Source: Sphingomonas sp. Leaf343
GTDB lineage: Bacteria; Pseudomonadota; Alphaproteobacteria; Sphingomonadales; Sphingomonadaceae
Assembly (NCBI RefSeq): GCF_001423765.1
Contig: NZ_LMPG01000001.1
Location: 502,073 to 566,072 of the forward strand
DNA: 64,000 bases
Direction: 5' to 3'
Below are positions 26,893 through 44,310 of the stretch, in pieces; position 1 is the first letter of the stretch, and each line of letters opens with the position of its first letter. The notes below the pieces were generated by a model. That model saw nothing but the letters and a program-made list of their open reading frames with translations, made no database searches and was not told the DNA's origin. The position numbers were made by a program, and so were the translations under genes.

Positions 26893-29490
26893 CTAGCCGT
26901 CCCGCGCCAGCGCCTTCAGCCGGTACAAGGTGTCGAGCGCCTCGCGCGGGGTCAGGGCGTCGACGTCGATCGCCTCCACCTCGGCACGGATCGCATCGCA
27001 CTGTTCCTCCTCGACGGCAGCGGCCGCGGCGAACAGCGGCAGGTCGTCCAGCCCCGCCGCCAGTCCGCCCGTCTTGGCGCGACCGGCCTCCAGCTTCGCC
27101 AGCACCGCCTTGGCCCTCGCGACCGTCTGCGGTGCCATTCCCGCCAGTCGTGCGACGGCAAGGCCATAGCTGCGATCCGCCGGCCCGTCCGCGAGCTCGT
27201 GCAGCAGCACCAGTTCACCCTTCCATTCGCGGGCACGGACATGATGTAGCGACAGGGCGTCGCAGCGCTCCGCCAGCCGCGTCAGTTCGTGGTAATGCGT
27301 TGCGAACAGGCAGCGACAGCGATTGTCTTCGTGGATCGCCTCCACCACTGCCCAGGCGATGGCCAGCCCGTCATAGGTCGATGTCCCGCGACCGACCTCG
27401 TCGAGGATCACGAAGCTGCGCGGCGTCGCCTGCGCCAGGATCGCCGCCGTCTCGACCATCTCGACCATGAACGTCGAACGTCCGCGCGCCAGATTGTCCG
27501 ATGCGCCCACCCGGCTGAACAGACGGTCGATCATCCCCAGCGTCGCGCTGCTCGCAGGGACGTAGCTTCCCGCCTGCGCCAGTACCGCGATCAGCGCATT
27601 CTGGCGCAGAAATGTGGATTTGCCGCCCATGTTCGGACCCGTGACGAGCCACAGCCGCGACGTCTCCGACAGTCGGCAGTCATTGGCGACGAAGCGTCCG
27701 CCCGATTTGGCGACTGCGGCCTCGACCACCGGATGCCGCCCGCCTTCGACATCGAAGCACGGCTCCTCGACCAGCTTGGGCCGGGTCCAGCCGCCTTCGG
27801 CCGCGCGCTCCGCCAGAGCGGCGGATACGTCGATGCGCGCCAGCGCGTCGGCGGTGGCGGCGATCGCTTCCCGGTGCGCCAACGCACGCGCGGTCAGGTC
27901 CTCCAGATGCGCCGCTTCCGCCGCCAGCGCGTGCGCGCCGGCCTGCGCCACTTTCTGCGCGACCTCGTGCAGCGCGGGCGTGTTGAAGCGCACTACGCCC
28001 GCCAGTGTCTGGCGATGCGTGAAGCCGCTGTCGGGTCTCATCAGGGCGTCGGCGGCGCGCGCGGGCACCTCGACATGATAGCCGAGTACGTTGTTGTGCC
28101 GCACCTTCAGCGCCGCGACGCCGGTGCTGCTGCGCATCTCCGCCTCCAGCGCGGCGATCGTCCGCCGTCCGCCCGCGCCCGCGTCGCGCAGATCGTCCAG
28201 CGCCAGATCATAACCGGCAGCGATATAGCCGCCGTCACTCGCCTCGATCGGCGGTGAGGGCACCAGCGCGCGGCGTAGCAGATCGATCAGTTCGCCGTGC
28301 CCGCGCAGCCGCGGTGCAAGCTCGGCGAGCAGGGCGGGGGGCTCGCCCGACGCCAGTCGCTCGCCCAGCGACCACGCGCCGTCCAGCCCGTCGCGAAGCT
28401 GCCCCAGGTCGCGCGGACTGCCTCGGCCTGCGACCAGCCGACCCAGCGCCCGCCCGATGTCGGGCAGCGCCCGCAAGGCGGCCCGCACCCGCTCTCGCGC
28501 GCCGTCATCGTCATGGAAATGGCGGACCAGATCGAGCCGCGCGTCGATCGCGCCCCGCTCCACCAGCGGTGCGCCCAGGTCCGCCGCGAGCAACCGCGCG
28601 CCGGCGCCCGTGACACTGCGGTCGACCGCATCCAGCAGCGATCCCTTACGCTGGCCGGAGGCGGTCTGTGTCAGTTCCAGGCTCTCGCGTGTCGCCGCAT
28701 CGATCGCCATCGTCTGCGCCGCGCGGTGCAGCACCGGCGTGCGCAGGAACGGCAGCGCACCCTTGGCGGTATGATCCAGATACGCGACCAGCCCGCCCGC
28801 TGCCGCCAGTTCAGCGCGCCCGAAGCTGCCGAACCCGTCCAGCGTCGCGACCGCGAACAGGCGCTTCAGCCGCGCTTCGCCCGCGCCGCTGTCGAATTCC
28901 GCCTTGGGCCGTAGTGTCGTCGCCAGATCGGCGGTGGCGCTGGCCTCCGACGCCACCACCTCCGCCGCCCCCAGGCGGGCCAGTTCCGCGGGCAAGCCGG
29001 ACTGATCGAGCGCGATCACCACGAACCGCCCGGTCGACACGTCCGCCGCCGCCAGTGCGACCTCACCCGCCGCTTCGCCGATCGCGACGCACCAGTTGTC
29101 CGCCCGCGCGTCGAGCAAGGCTTCCTCGGTCAGCGTGCCCGCCGTGACGACGCGGACGATCGCGCGGTTGACCAGCGCCTTCGATCCGCGTGCCTTGCGC
29201 GCCGCCTCCGGACTTTCGGTCTGTTCGGCGATGGCGACGCGGTGGCCGGCCTTGATGAGGCGTTGCAGATAGGCGGTCGCGGCATGCACCGGCACGCCGC
29301 ACATCGGCACCTTTTCACCATCATGCTCCCCGCGTGCGGTCAGCGCGATGTCGAGCACGCCGGCGGCAATGCGCGCGTCCTCGAAGAACATCTCGAAGAA
29401 ATCGCCCATGCGGTAGAAGAGCAGACAATCCTGCGCCTCTGCCTTCAGGGCATGATATTGCGCCATCATCGGCGTCGGGGCGGGGTTCAC
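26893..29490 (-). CDS. mutS: DNA mismatch repair protein MutS
   Basis: Recognises mispairs and starts mismatch repair. About 865 residues from the chosen GTG at 29490, giving MNPAPTPMMAQYHALKAEA, the family's usual opening. The mismatch-contact Phe-x-Glu lies in RMGDFFEMF. The Walker A motif is GPNMGGKSTFL and Walker B is FVILDEVGRGTSTYDG; a HUH-like C-terminal dimerisation region closes the protein. The frame could begin at a GTG 30 codons upstream (29580), but that extension shows no conservation and no ribosome site. It diverges from maeB. Confidence 0.95.
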   Translation of the reverse strand: MNPAPTPMMAQYHALKAEAQDCLLFYRMGDFFEMFFEDARIAAGVLDIALTARGEHDGEKVPMCGVPVHAATAYLQRLIKAGHRVAIAEQTESPEAARKARGSKALVNRAIVRVVTAGTLTEEALLDARADNWCVAIGEAAGEVALAAADVSTGRFVVIALDQSGLPAELARLGAAEVVASEASATADLATTLRPKAEFDSGAGEARLKRLFAVATLDGFGSFGRAELAAAGGLVAYLDHTAKGALPFLRTPVLHRAAQTMAIDAATRESLELTQTASGQRKGSLLDAVDRSVTGAGARLLAADLGAPLVERGAIDARLDLVRHFHDDDGARERVRAALRALPDIGRALGRLVAGRGSPRDLGQLRDGLDGAWSLGERLASGEPPALLAELAPRLRGHGELIDLLRRALVPSPPIEASDGGYIAAGYDLALDDLRDAGAGGRRTIAALEAEMRSSTGVAALKVRHNNVLGYHVEVPARAADALMRPDSGFTHRQTLAGVVRFNTPALHEVAQKVAQAGAHALAAEAAHLEDLTARALAHREAIAATADALARIDVSAALAERAAEGGWTRPKLVEEPCFDVEGGRHPVVEAAVAKSGGRFVANDCRLSETSRLWLVTGPNMGGKSTFLRQNALIAVLAQAGSYVPASSATLGMIDRLFSRVGASDNLARGRSTFMVEMVETAAILAQATPRSFVILDEVGRGTSTYDGLAIAWAVVEAIHEDNRCRCLFATHYHELTRLAERCDALSLHHVRAREWKGELVLLHELADGPADRSYGLAVARLAGMAPQTVARAKAVLAKLEAGRAKTGGLAAGLDDLPLFAAAAAVEEEQCDAIRAEVEAIDVDALTPREALDTLYRLKALARDG

Positions 29491-29722
29491 CGGAGACGTT
29501 TCCCGGTCCGGCACGCGCTGTAACAGGTTGTGGGAATAATCACCCGCCGTTCGTGGCGATGGTACGGCCGAAGGTAGCACGGAGGGAAAGATCGCGCGTG
29601 CGACGCGGTGACTGGACGGGTTCGGGCTTCATCGCTTCCGACATACGCATGCCCGCACCGGGTTGAAACCCCCCGCCCAAAGCCCGTAGAGGCCGTAAGG
29701 TAATCCGGGAGAGGCCGCCGCC

Positions 29723-31984
29723 ATGTCAGACGCCGTCAACGTCCAGTTCTCCGAGCGCGAGGCGCTGCTGTTCCATTCGGAGGGACGGCCGGGCAAGATC
29801 GAGATCGTCGCGTCCAAGCCGATGGCGACGCAACGCGATCTGGCACTCGCCTATTCGCCCGGCGTGGCCGTTCCCGTCCGCGCCATCTACGAGGACCCGG
29901 CCACCGCCTACGACTATACCGCCAAGGGCAATCTCGTGGCGGTCATCTCCAACGGCACCGCGATCCTTGGCATGGGCAATCTCGGTGCGCTGGCGTCGAA
30001 GCCGGTGATGGAAGGCAAGGCGGTGCTGTTCAAGCGCTTCGCCGATGTCGACTCGATCGACATCGAGCTGAAGACGGAGGATGTCGACCGCTTCATCGAT
30101 GCGGTCGAGTTGATGGAGCCGACGTTCGGCGGCATCAATCTGGAGGATATCAAGGCACCCGAATGCTTCATCATCGAGCAGACGCTGCGCGAGCGGATGA
30201 ACATTCCCGTCTTCCACGACGACCAGCACGGCACCGCGATCATCACCGCCGCGGGCCTCATCAACGCCTGCCTGCTGACCGATCGCAATCTGGCCGACGT
30301 GAAGGTCGTGGTGAATGGCGCGGGGGCCGCCGCCATCGCCTGCACCGAACTTATCAAGGCGATGGGCGTGCGCCACGACAACGTCATCATGTGCGACCGT
30401 TCGGGCGTGATCTATCAAGGTCGCACGGACGGCATGGACCAGTGGAAGTCCGCCCACGCCGCACTGACCGATGCCCGTACGCTGACCGACGCGCTGCACG
30501 GTGCCGACGTGTTCCTCGGCCTGTCCGCCGCAGGGGCGCTCCAGCCGGACATGGTCGCCGACATGGCCCCCGCGCCGATCATCTTCGCGATGGCCAATCC
30601 GGAACCGGAAATCCGTCCCGAACTCGCCAAGGCGGCGCGCCCCGATGCGATCGTCGCCACCGGCCGGTCGGATTACCCGAACCAGGTCAACAACGTCCTG
30701 GGCTTCCCCTTCATCTTCCGCGGCGCGCTCGACGTGCGCGCAACCGGCATCAACGATGCGATGAAAATCGCCGCCGCCAACGCCATCGCCGAACTCGCCC
30801 GCCAGCGCGTGCCGGAGGAGGTCGCGATCGCCTATGGCACGCGGCACAGCTTCGGGCCGGAATACATCATCCCGGCCCCCTTCGATCCGCGTCTGATGGA
30901 GGTCGTGCCCGCCGCCGTCGCCAAGGCGGCGATGGATTCCGGCGTCGCGACCAAGCCGATCCTCGACATGGAGCGATATCGCCAGTCGCTGCGCGAGCGG
31001 CTCAACCCCACCACCTCGCTGCTGACGCTCGCTTATGAAGGGGCCCGCGCGCATCCCAAGCGCGTGCTGTTCGCGGAGGGCGAGGAGGAGGTCGTGCTGC
31101 GCGCCGCCATTGCCTTCAAGGAGGGCGGCTATGGTACGCCCGTCCTCGTCGGGCGCGACGACGTGTACGACCGGCTCAAGGCGCTCGGCGTCACCCGGCC
31201 GGAGGAATACGAGGTCCATAACAGTCGCCATTCGCCGCTCGTGCCGCGCATGGTCGACTTCCTCTACAAGCGTCTGCAACGCCGCGGCTTCCTGCATCGT
31301 GACGCGGAGCGGATGATCAATCAGGACCGCAACATCTTCGGCGCCGTCATGCTGCAACTCGGCGAGGCCGATGCGATGATTACCGGCATCACCCGAACCT
31401 GGGCGCATACCATGCGCGAAGTGAAGCGCGTGATCGATCCGGAGGCGGGCCGTACCCCCTTCGGCATCCACATCCTCGTGGGCCAGAGCCACACCGTCTT
31501 CATCGCCGACACCACCGTCAACGAGCGACCATCGGCGGAAGAACTGGCCGATATTGCCGAACAGACCGCGCAGGTCGCGCGTCGCATGGGTCACGAACCG
31601 CGCGTCGCGTTCCTCAGCTATTCGACCTTCGGCAATCCGGAAGGCCGCTATCTGGAAAACGTCCGCGCCGCGGTCGGGGTGCTAGACGGGCGTCAGGTGA
31701 GCTTCGAATATGAGGGCGAGATGTCGCCGGATGTCGCGCTCAATCCCAAGCAGCTCGCCAACTATCCGTTCGCACGACTGTCGGGTCCGGCCAACGTCCT
31801 CGTCATGCCGGGACTTCAGTCGGCGAATATCTCGGCCAAGCTGCTGCGCGAGCTGGGTGGCGACAATATGATCGGGCCGATGCTGATCGGCATGGAAAAG
31901 CCCGTCCAGATCGCGCCGATGACCTCGACCGCCAGCGAACTGGTGACGCTGGCCGTGCTGGCGGCAGGTGGAATCGCACGCTGA
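29723..31984 (+). CDS. maeB: NADP-dependent malic enzyme with phosphotransacetylase-like domain
   Basis: Oxidative decarboxylation of malate to pyruvate, supplying NADPH. 753 residues: a malic enzyme catalytic domain (1-425), with LAYSPGVAVPVRAIYEDP, the metal-binding VFHDDQHGTAI and the Rossmann VVNGAGAAAIAC, then a phosphate-acetyl/butyryltransferase-like domain (430-753). In this class the C-terminal domain mediates oligomerisation and acetyl-CoA regulation rather than catalysis. GGGAGAGG lies upstream of the ATG. With glcB in the same window the cell can make and use malate from C2 units. Confidence 0.95.
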   Translation: MSDAVNVQFSEREALLFHSEGRPGKIEIVASKPMATQRDLALAYSPGVAVPVRAIYEDPATAYDYTAKGNLVAVISNGTAILGMGNLGALASKPVMEGKAVLFKRFADVDSIDIELKTEDVDRFIDAVELMEPTFGGINLEDIKAPECFIIEQTLRERMNIPVFHDDQHGTAIITAAGLINACLLTDRNLADVKVVVNGAGAAAIACTELIKAMGVRHDNVIMCDRSGVIYQGRTDGMDQWKSAHAALTDARTLTDALHGADVFLGLSAAGALQPDMVADMAPAPIIFAMANPEPEIRPELAKAARPDAIVATGRSDYPNQVNNVLGFPFIFRGALDVRATGINDAMKIAAANAIAELARQRVPEEVAIAYGTRHSFGPEYIIPAPFDPRLMEVVPAAVAKAAMDSGVATKPILDMERYRQSLRERLNPTTSLLTLAYEGARAHPKRVLFAEGEEEVVLRAAIAFKEGGYGTPVLVGRDDVYDRLKALGVTRPEEYEVHNSRHSPLVPRMVDFLYKRLQRRGFLHRDAERMINQDRNIFGAVMLQLGEADAMITGITRTWAHTMREVKRVIDPEAGRTPFGIHILVGQSHTVFIADTTVNERPSAEELADIAEQTAQVARRMGHEPRVAFLSYSTFGNPEGRYLENVRAAVGVLDGRQVSFEYEGEMSPDVALNPKQLANYPFARLSGPANVLVMPGLQSANISAKLLRELGGDNMIGPMLIGMEKPVQIAPMTSTASELVTLAVLAAGGIAR

Positions 31985-32007
31985 ATTTTCGTTCCGCAGC
32001 CCGATTT

Positions 32008-32110
32008 GACCCCGGCGAATGTCGGGGTCCAGCTGCTGCCAAATTAGTTCGAGTATGATGTCCGCTCCAACATCGAAGCCCATCATCGGACTCCGGCCTT
32101 CGCCGGGATG
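32008..32110. repeat. Palindromic intergenic repeat, copy 4, overlapping the cyclophilin start
   Basis: The left arm ACCCCGGCGAATGTCGGGGT at 32009-32028 continues to CCAG; the right arm CTCCGGCCTTCGCCGGGAT ends near 32109. The centre and right arm are inside the 5' end of the following reading frame. Confidence 0.7.
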
Positions 32111-32753
32111 GCGCAGGGGCGCTCTGGCGTCGGCGCTGCTGATGCTGACGGCGACCGCCGCTCCACAAACCGGCCCGCGTCCCGGCATCGTCCGGGTCCG
32201 GCTCGATACGACCGCCGGTCGTATCCTGCTCGCGCTTGATGCACGCCGCGCGCCGAAGACGGTCGAGAACTTCATGGCCTATGTCGACGACGGCCGGTTC
32301 GACGGCACCACCTTCTATCGCGCGGCGCGCGGCAAGAAGGATTCGAAGACCGGCTTCATCCAGGCCGGCATCCGTACCGACGCGCGCCGCATCCTGCCGC
32401 CGTTCCCGCTGGAGACGACGGCGAGGACCGGCATCCGCCATCTCGACGCGACCGTGTCGATGGCCCGTGCCGCATCACCGGACTCGGCGGGCGGCAACTT
32501 CGTCATCACGATCGGCCCGGCCCCCCAGATGGACGCACGTCCGGATTTCGCGGGCTATGCCGCGTTCGGCCACGCCATCGGAGGTCTGGACGTGGTCAAG
32601 CGCATCCTCGCGCTGCCGTCCGGCGGCGGCGTCGACGCGTTCAAGGGTCAGATGATCCTGAAGCCAGTGAAGATCATCAGGGCCGTCCGCCTCGACGGAA
32701 AGGCGAAGCCGACCAATCAACCCAGGGCATGGTTGCTGACGCAGGCGGGATGA
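32055..32753 (+). CDS. Exported cyclophilin-type peptidyl-prolyl isomerase
   Basis: About 232 residues. An N-terminal stretch GALASALLMLTATAAP looks like a signal peptide core, so the protein is probably periplasmic. The cyclophilin domain follows, with FDGTTFYRAAR, DSAGGNFVITIG (the substrate-binding GNF), and PDFAGYAAFGHAIGGLDVVKRI. FIQAGIRTD is at the position of the usual FMIQGGDP and is divergent. The first 20 or so codons derive from a palindromic repeat, so the exact start (32055, 32058 or later) is uncertain. It follows maeB on the same strand. Confidence 0.85.
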   Translation: MMSAPTSKPIIGLRPSPGWRRGALASALLMLTATAAPQTGPRPGIVRVRLDTTAGRILLALDARRAPKTVENFMAYVDDGRFDGTTFYRAARGKKDSKTGFIQAGIRTDARRILPPFPLETTARTGIRHLDATVSMARAASPDSAGGNFVITIGPAPQMDARPDFAGYAAFGHAIGGLDVVKRILALPSGGGVDAFKGQMILKPVKIIRAVRLDGKAKPTNQPRAWLLTQAG

Positions 32754-32818
32754 TCGCCAGTTCCAAGCGATGCTGCATCAGCGTGGAAGACGACGTTTGC
32801 GCGGCGGCTCCTCGCGGC

Positions 32819-34051
32819 TCAGGTGTATCGCAGGACGGTAGCCGGGTCGGTCCCCGCTGCCCGAAGTGCCGGGTAGAGGGTGCTTAGCACAACCCCGGAC
32901 GCGACGATCACGACGATCCAGCCGATCTCCGCGCCGGTGACCGCAAGCGGCAGCGTGAGCAGTGCGTCCAGTTCGGCCGAGGGTCCGGCGACTTGCCCGC
33001 GCACCAGTTCGGCGAGGGGGTCTTTGGCAGCCTTCAGCGCCAACCCGATGCCGAGGCCAGCGGCTTCCCCCGCCAGCCCCATGGCAGCACCGACGCCGAC
33101 GAAGACCTTCGCGACAGATGACCTGGACATGCCCATCGTCCTGAGGATCGCGATCTCGCGGGCCTTGTAGCGCGCCAGCATCACCATCGACGACATGATG
33201 TTCGACAGTGCGATCATCGTGACGATCGAGATGACGACGGTCATCGCCAGGCGCTCTTGATCCAGAGCTCCGAACAGCGCCTTGTTCAAATCCCGCAGGG
33301 TCGCGATTTCGTAGCCGTTCCCGATGGCGTTCCTGATCGCCTCCAGCGTCGTGTCTTGAGAGTCGAGATCGTCGAGCACGACGTTGATCCGGGTCGCGAC
33401 GGACGACATGCCCAGCACGCTGCGCAAGTCATCGGCCGACATGATCACCCGGCGGCCGTCGACCGCATAAACGTCCGTGCGGAAGATGCCGGAGACGGTG
33501 AACTCATAGCTCGCCACGCTGACGTTTGCGCCGTCGTAGCGGATCGACGCGATGGCGGCATGATCGCCGATGCCGACGCCGAGACGGCCAGCCAGATCGC
33601 TGCCGAGCGCGAGCGTCCCCGGCTGGCCCGGCGGTCGCCCGATGACGACGGCGGTCGTGCCCTGAAACAGGGGCAGCATCGACATCTTGGCGGGATCAAG
33701 CCCTTGCAGATCGGCGGCCTGCGATCGGCCGGCGACGGCGATCAGTCCTGTTCGATCCAGCGTCGCCACGGCTGCTTTCACCCCGCCGACCTCGGCGAGC
33801 TTCTGCTCCAGCTGGAAAGGATGCACGAGCCGGTGGCGTGCGCCCGAGACGAAGACGTGCCCATCGACGGACGCGATCTGACCCGCCAGCCGTGCCTCCG
33901 CTCCGTTCATGAAACTGACGACCAGCACCAGCGAAGCGACGCCGATCGTCACGCCTGCAAACCCGATGGCGGCTATCAGCAAGGCCATTCGCCCGCCGAT
34001 TCCCGGCATCAGGAAACGGGAAATCAGAAGTCGCTCGTACCTATTGGGCAA
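32819..34051 (-). CDS. FtsX/LolC-E-like ABC transporter permease without partner ATPase, probable TTG start
   Basis: 410 residues. A first transmembrane helix at about 22-47 (MALLIAAIGFAGVTIGVASLVLVV) precedes a large periplasmic MacB-PCD-like domain (about 50-265) and three C-terminal helices, the layout of LolC/LolE and other FtsX-type permeases. The opening PNRYERLLISRFLMPG resembles LolC/E. I chose a TTG at 34051 because GAGGGG lies six bases before it and the length then fits; a GTG at 34096 is the alternative. No lolD-like ATPase gene is nearby, so the partner and substrate are unknown. It lies about 100 bases downstream of the SDR gene on the same strand. Confidence 0.8.
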   Translation of the reverse strand: MPNRYERLLISRFLMPGIGGRMALLIAAIGFAGVTIGVASLVLVVSFMNGAEARLAGQIASVDGHVFVSGARHRLVHPFQLEQKLAEVGGVKAAVATLDRTGLIAVAGRSQAADLQGLDPAKMSMLPLFQGTTAVVIGRPPGQPGTLALGSDLAGRLGVGIGDHAAIASIRYDGANVSVASYEFTVSGIFRTDVYAVDGRRVIMSADDLRSVLGMSSVATRINVVLDDLDSQDTTLEAIRNAIGNGYEIATLRDLNKALFGALDQERLAMTVVISIVTMIALSNIMSSMVMLARYKAREIAILRTMGMSRSSVAKVFVGVGAAMGLAGEAAGLGIGLALKAAKDPLAELVRGQVAGPSAELDALLTLPLAVTGAEIGWIVVIVASGVVLSTLYPALRAAGTDPATVLRYT

Positions 34052-34149
34052 ACCCGTCCCCTCGTTCCGTGCATTGGCCGCGAAGCTACTCCGCACCCGC
34101 TGCCAACCTGTTTTCGGCCATTCGCCTCCGACAGTCGGGATCGCGATAC

Positions 34150-34935
34150 TCACCCGTCGATGCTGACCCCCAGCGACGCGTGGACCAGCCCGCCGTCGAC
34201 CGTGATCGTCTCGCCCACCACATAGTCGCCCGCGCGCGAGGCGAGATAGATCGCCGCGCCGGCCATGTCCTCGTCGCCGCCGATCCGGCCCGCGGGGATG
34301 GACTTGCCGACCGCGTCGCCATGGTCGCGCGCGGCGCGGTTCATCTCGCTGGCGAATGCACCCGGCGCGATCGAGGTCACGGCGATCCCGTCGCGGATCA
34401 GCCGCGCTGCCAGTCGCTTCGTCAGATAGATCAGCGCGGCCTTGGACGCGTGATAGCTGTACGTATCCCACGCATTCAGCCGCTGGCCGTCGATCGAGGT
34501 TATGTTGATGACCTTGGCGGTGCGCTCCGCCCCCGCCGCTTTCAATAGTCCGTGCAGCGATTGCGTCAGGAAGAACGGAGATTTGACGTTCAGGTCCATG
34601 ACCTTGTCCCAGCCGCTCTCGGGAAACTCCTCGAACGCCACGCCCCACGCCGCACCGGCATTGTTGACGAGGATGTCGAGCCGCTCCTCCCGCTCGCCCA
34701 GCGCCGCCGCCAATGCGCGGCAACCATCGACAGTCGACACATCGGCGGGCAGGGGAATGCAGTTCGGCCCCAGTTCGGCCGCCGTTTCCTCGCAGGCGGC
34801 GACCTTGCGCGACGAGACATAGACTTTCGCACCCTGCGCCACGAAGCCGGCTGCGATCATCCGCCCGATGCCGCGACTGCCGCCCGTGACGAGCGCGACA
34901 CGACCGTCGAGCCGGAACAGCGTGCTGGTATCCAT
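34150..34935 (-). CDS. SDR family oxidoreductase
   Basis: 261 residues with the classical SDR set: TGGSRGIGR (cofactor), NNAGAAWG, the catalytic Ser in VINITSIDG, YSYHASK and a C-terminal ITVDGGL. It is most like the 3-oxoacyl-ACP-reductase or RhlG-like group of NADP-dependent enzymes; the substrate is not assignable. GAGAGGATGACG precedes the ATG. It lies downstream of nothing obvious and upstream of the permease, and is separated from rpoC by a strong terminator. Confidence 0.88.
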   Translation of the reverse strand: MDTSTLFRLDGRVALVTGGSRGIGRMIAAGFVAQGAKVYVSSRKVAACEETAAELGPNCIPLPADVSTVDGCRALAAALGEREERLDILVNNAGAAWGVAFEEFPESGWDKVMDLNVKSPFFLTQSLHGLLKAAGAERTAKVINITSIDGQRLNAWDTYSYHASKAALIYLTKRLAARLIRDGIAVTSIAPGAFASEMNRAARDHGDAVGKSIPAGRIGGDEDMAGAAIYLASRAGDYVVGETITVDGGLVHASLGVSIDG

Positions 34936-35018
34936 ATCGTCATCCTCTCGCGTCGCCGGCCCGTCGCCGTACCTTTTGACGGGGGTAGCCGCTGCGGGGA
35001 TGGTTGGCGAGCAGAACG

Positions 35019-35053
35019 AAAAAGGGCTGCCCTCCCGTCAGGAAGACAGCCCC
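35019..35053 (-). terminator. Terminator after rpoBC
   Basis: On the minus strand GGGCTGT-CTTCC pairs with GGGAG-GGCAGCCC around TGAC, followed by TTTTT. It lies 24 bases past the rpoC stop. Confidence 0.9.
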
Positions 35054-35076
35054 GTTTCCACGATCCCGGGTGGGGA

Positions 35077-39363
<4,287 letters not shown>

Positions 39364-39450
39364 GTCGTTTTCCCTCAGGAGGGTAAAATCAGTGCCGGGC
39401 CAGCAGAGCAGGGTGGGGGCGCCGCCAGCGGGCAGCACCCCGGAACCCGC

Positions 39451-43623
<4,173 letters not shown>

Positions 43624-43673
43624 AGGAATACAGTGCCTCGTCAGCCAGAATTGCCGGCGCATAGGTCGGACGC

Positions 43674-43705
43674 AAAAAAGCCGATCGCAATCCTGCGTCG
43701 GCTTT
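43674..43705 (-). terminator. Terminator-like hairpin in the rpoB leader
   Basis: On the minus strand GCCGACGCA pairs with TGCGATCGGC (one bulged base) around GGAT and is followed by six T. It lies about 50 bases upstream of the rpoB ATG and inside the predicted leader, so it may act as an attenuator. Confidence 0.75.
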
Positions 43706-43790
43706 CGGCGTCCAAGAACCGCAAGCTTCCCATTCGATCGGCATGCTGCGCGACGGCATACCATTTCCCGGAAGCTGTGGTGATGAGGGC

Positions 43791-43819
43791 GATATAGGCA
43801 CCGGGTCGGCTGATGTCAA
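43791..43819 (-). promoter_or_regulatory. Sigma70-type promoter of rpoBC
   Basis: On the minus strand TTGACA (43819-43814), a 17-base spacer and TATATC (43796-43791): a perfect -35 and a good -10. The predicted start near 43784 gives a leader of about 160 bases. Confidence 0.8.
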
Positions 43820-43904
43820 AGGGCCGCGCAACCTCCGGCCTTGATGCCGGTTGGGATCGCCGAGAGGGCGGCGGTGTGTCGCCCCCACCGAGAGGATGCG
43901 GACG

Positions 43905-44261
43905 ATGACAGACGACAATACTGCGAGCACGGCCGGGCAGGGCCAGTTTCACGATCGAATCACCGAGCCGGCGCGTCGTGCGGGCGAAGCCATGAAGGCG
44001 TCCGGCGAGAAGATGGTGGAGGGCGGCTCCACCATCGGCGTCAGGATGATCGATCAGGCCGAACAGAATGCGCGCGAGGCGTTCAATGCGATGCGGGAAG
44101 CGGCAGGCGCCAAAGACATTTCGGAAGTCATGAAGATCCAGGGCGATTATCTGCGCGAACAGAGCAACCGGTCGATGGCGCAGGCCCGGGAGATCGGCGA
44201 GCTCATCATGCAGTTCGGCCGCGACGCGGTCGCGCCGATGAAGGGCGGGGCAGGGGAGTAG
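43905..44261 (+). CDS. Phasin family protein
   Basis: 118 residues, soluble, largely amphipathic helix (RRAGEAMKASGEKMVEGG...NAREAFNAMREAAGA...GDYLREQSNRSMAQAREIGELIMQFG). This matches phasins, which coat polyhydroxyalkanoate granules or act as related storage and chaperone proteins. The ATG at 43905 is preceded by AGAGGA eight bases upstream. No PHA synthase gene is in the window, so a link to storage granules is inferred from the family only. It diverges from rpoB. Confidence 0.82.
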   Translation: MTDDNTASTAGQGQFHDRITEPARRAGEAMKASGEKMVEGGSTIGVRMIDQAEQNAREAFNAMREAAGAKDISEVMKIQGDYLREQSNRSMAQAREIGELIMQFGRDAVAPMKGGAGE

Positions 44262-44270
44262 CCGACCGTC

Positions 44271-44300
44271 GGCACCCTCTCCTTTCTAGGAGGGGGTGCC
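44271..44300. terminator. Hairpin between phasin and DUF3597 genes
   Basis: GGCACCC...CTCCT and AGGAG...GGGTGCC pair into a long stem around TTCT between two convergent genes. There is no T run, so termination is inferred from position. Confidence 0.6.
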
Positions 44301-44310
44301 GGACCTTGCG

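Noticed and set aside
25347..27470. A 707-codon plus-strand frame opposite glnD
   Set aside because: Antisense shadow of glnD and mutS; no recognisable domain.
29726..31594. A 622-codon minus-strand frame opposite maeB
   Set aside because: Shadow of maeB, rich in His, Arg and Asp, with no conserved motif.
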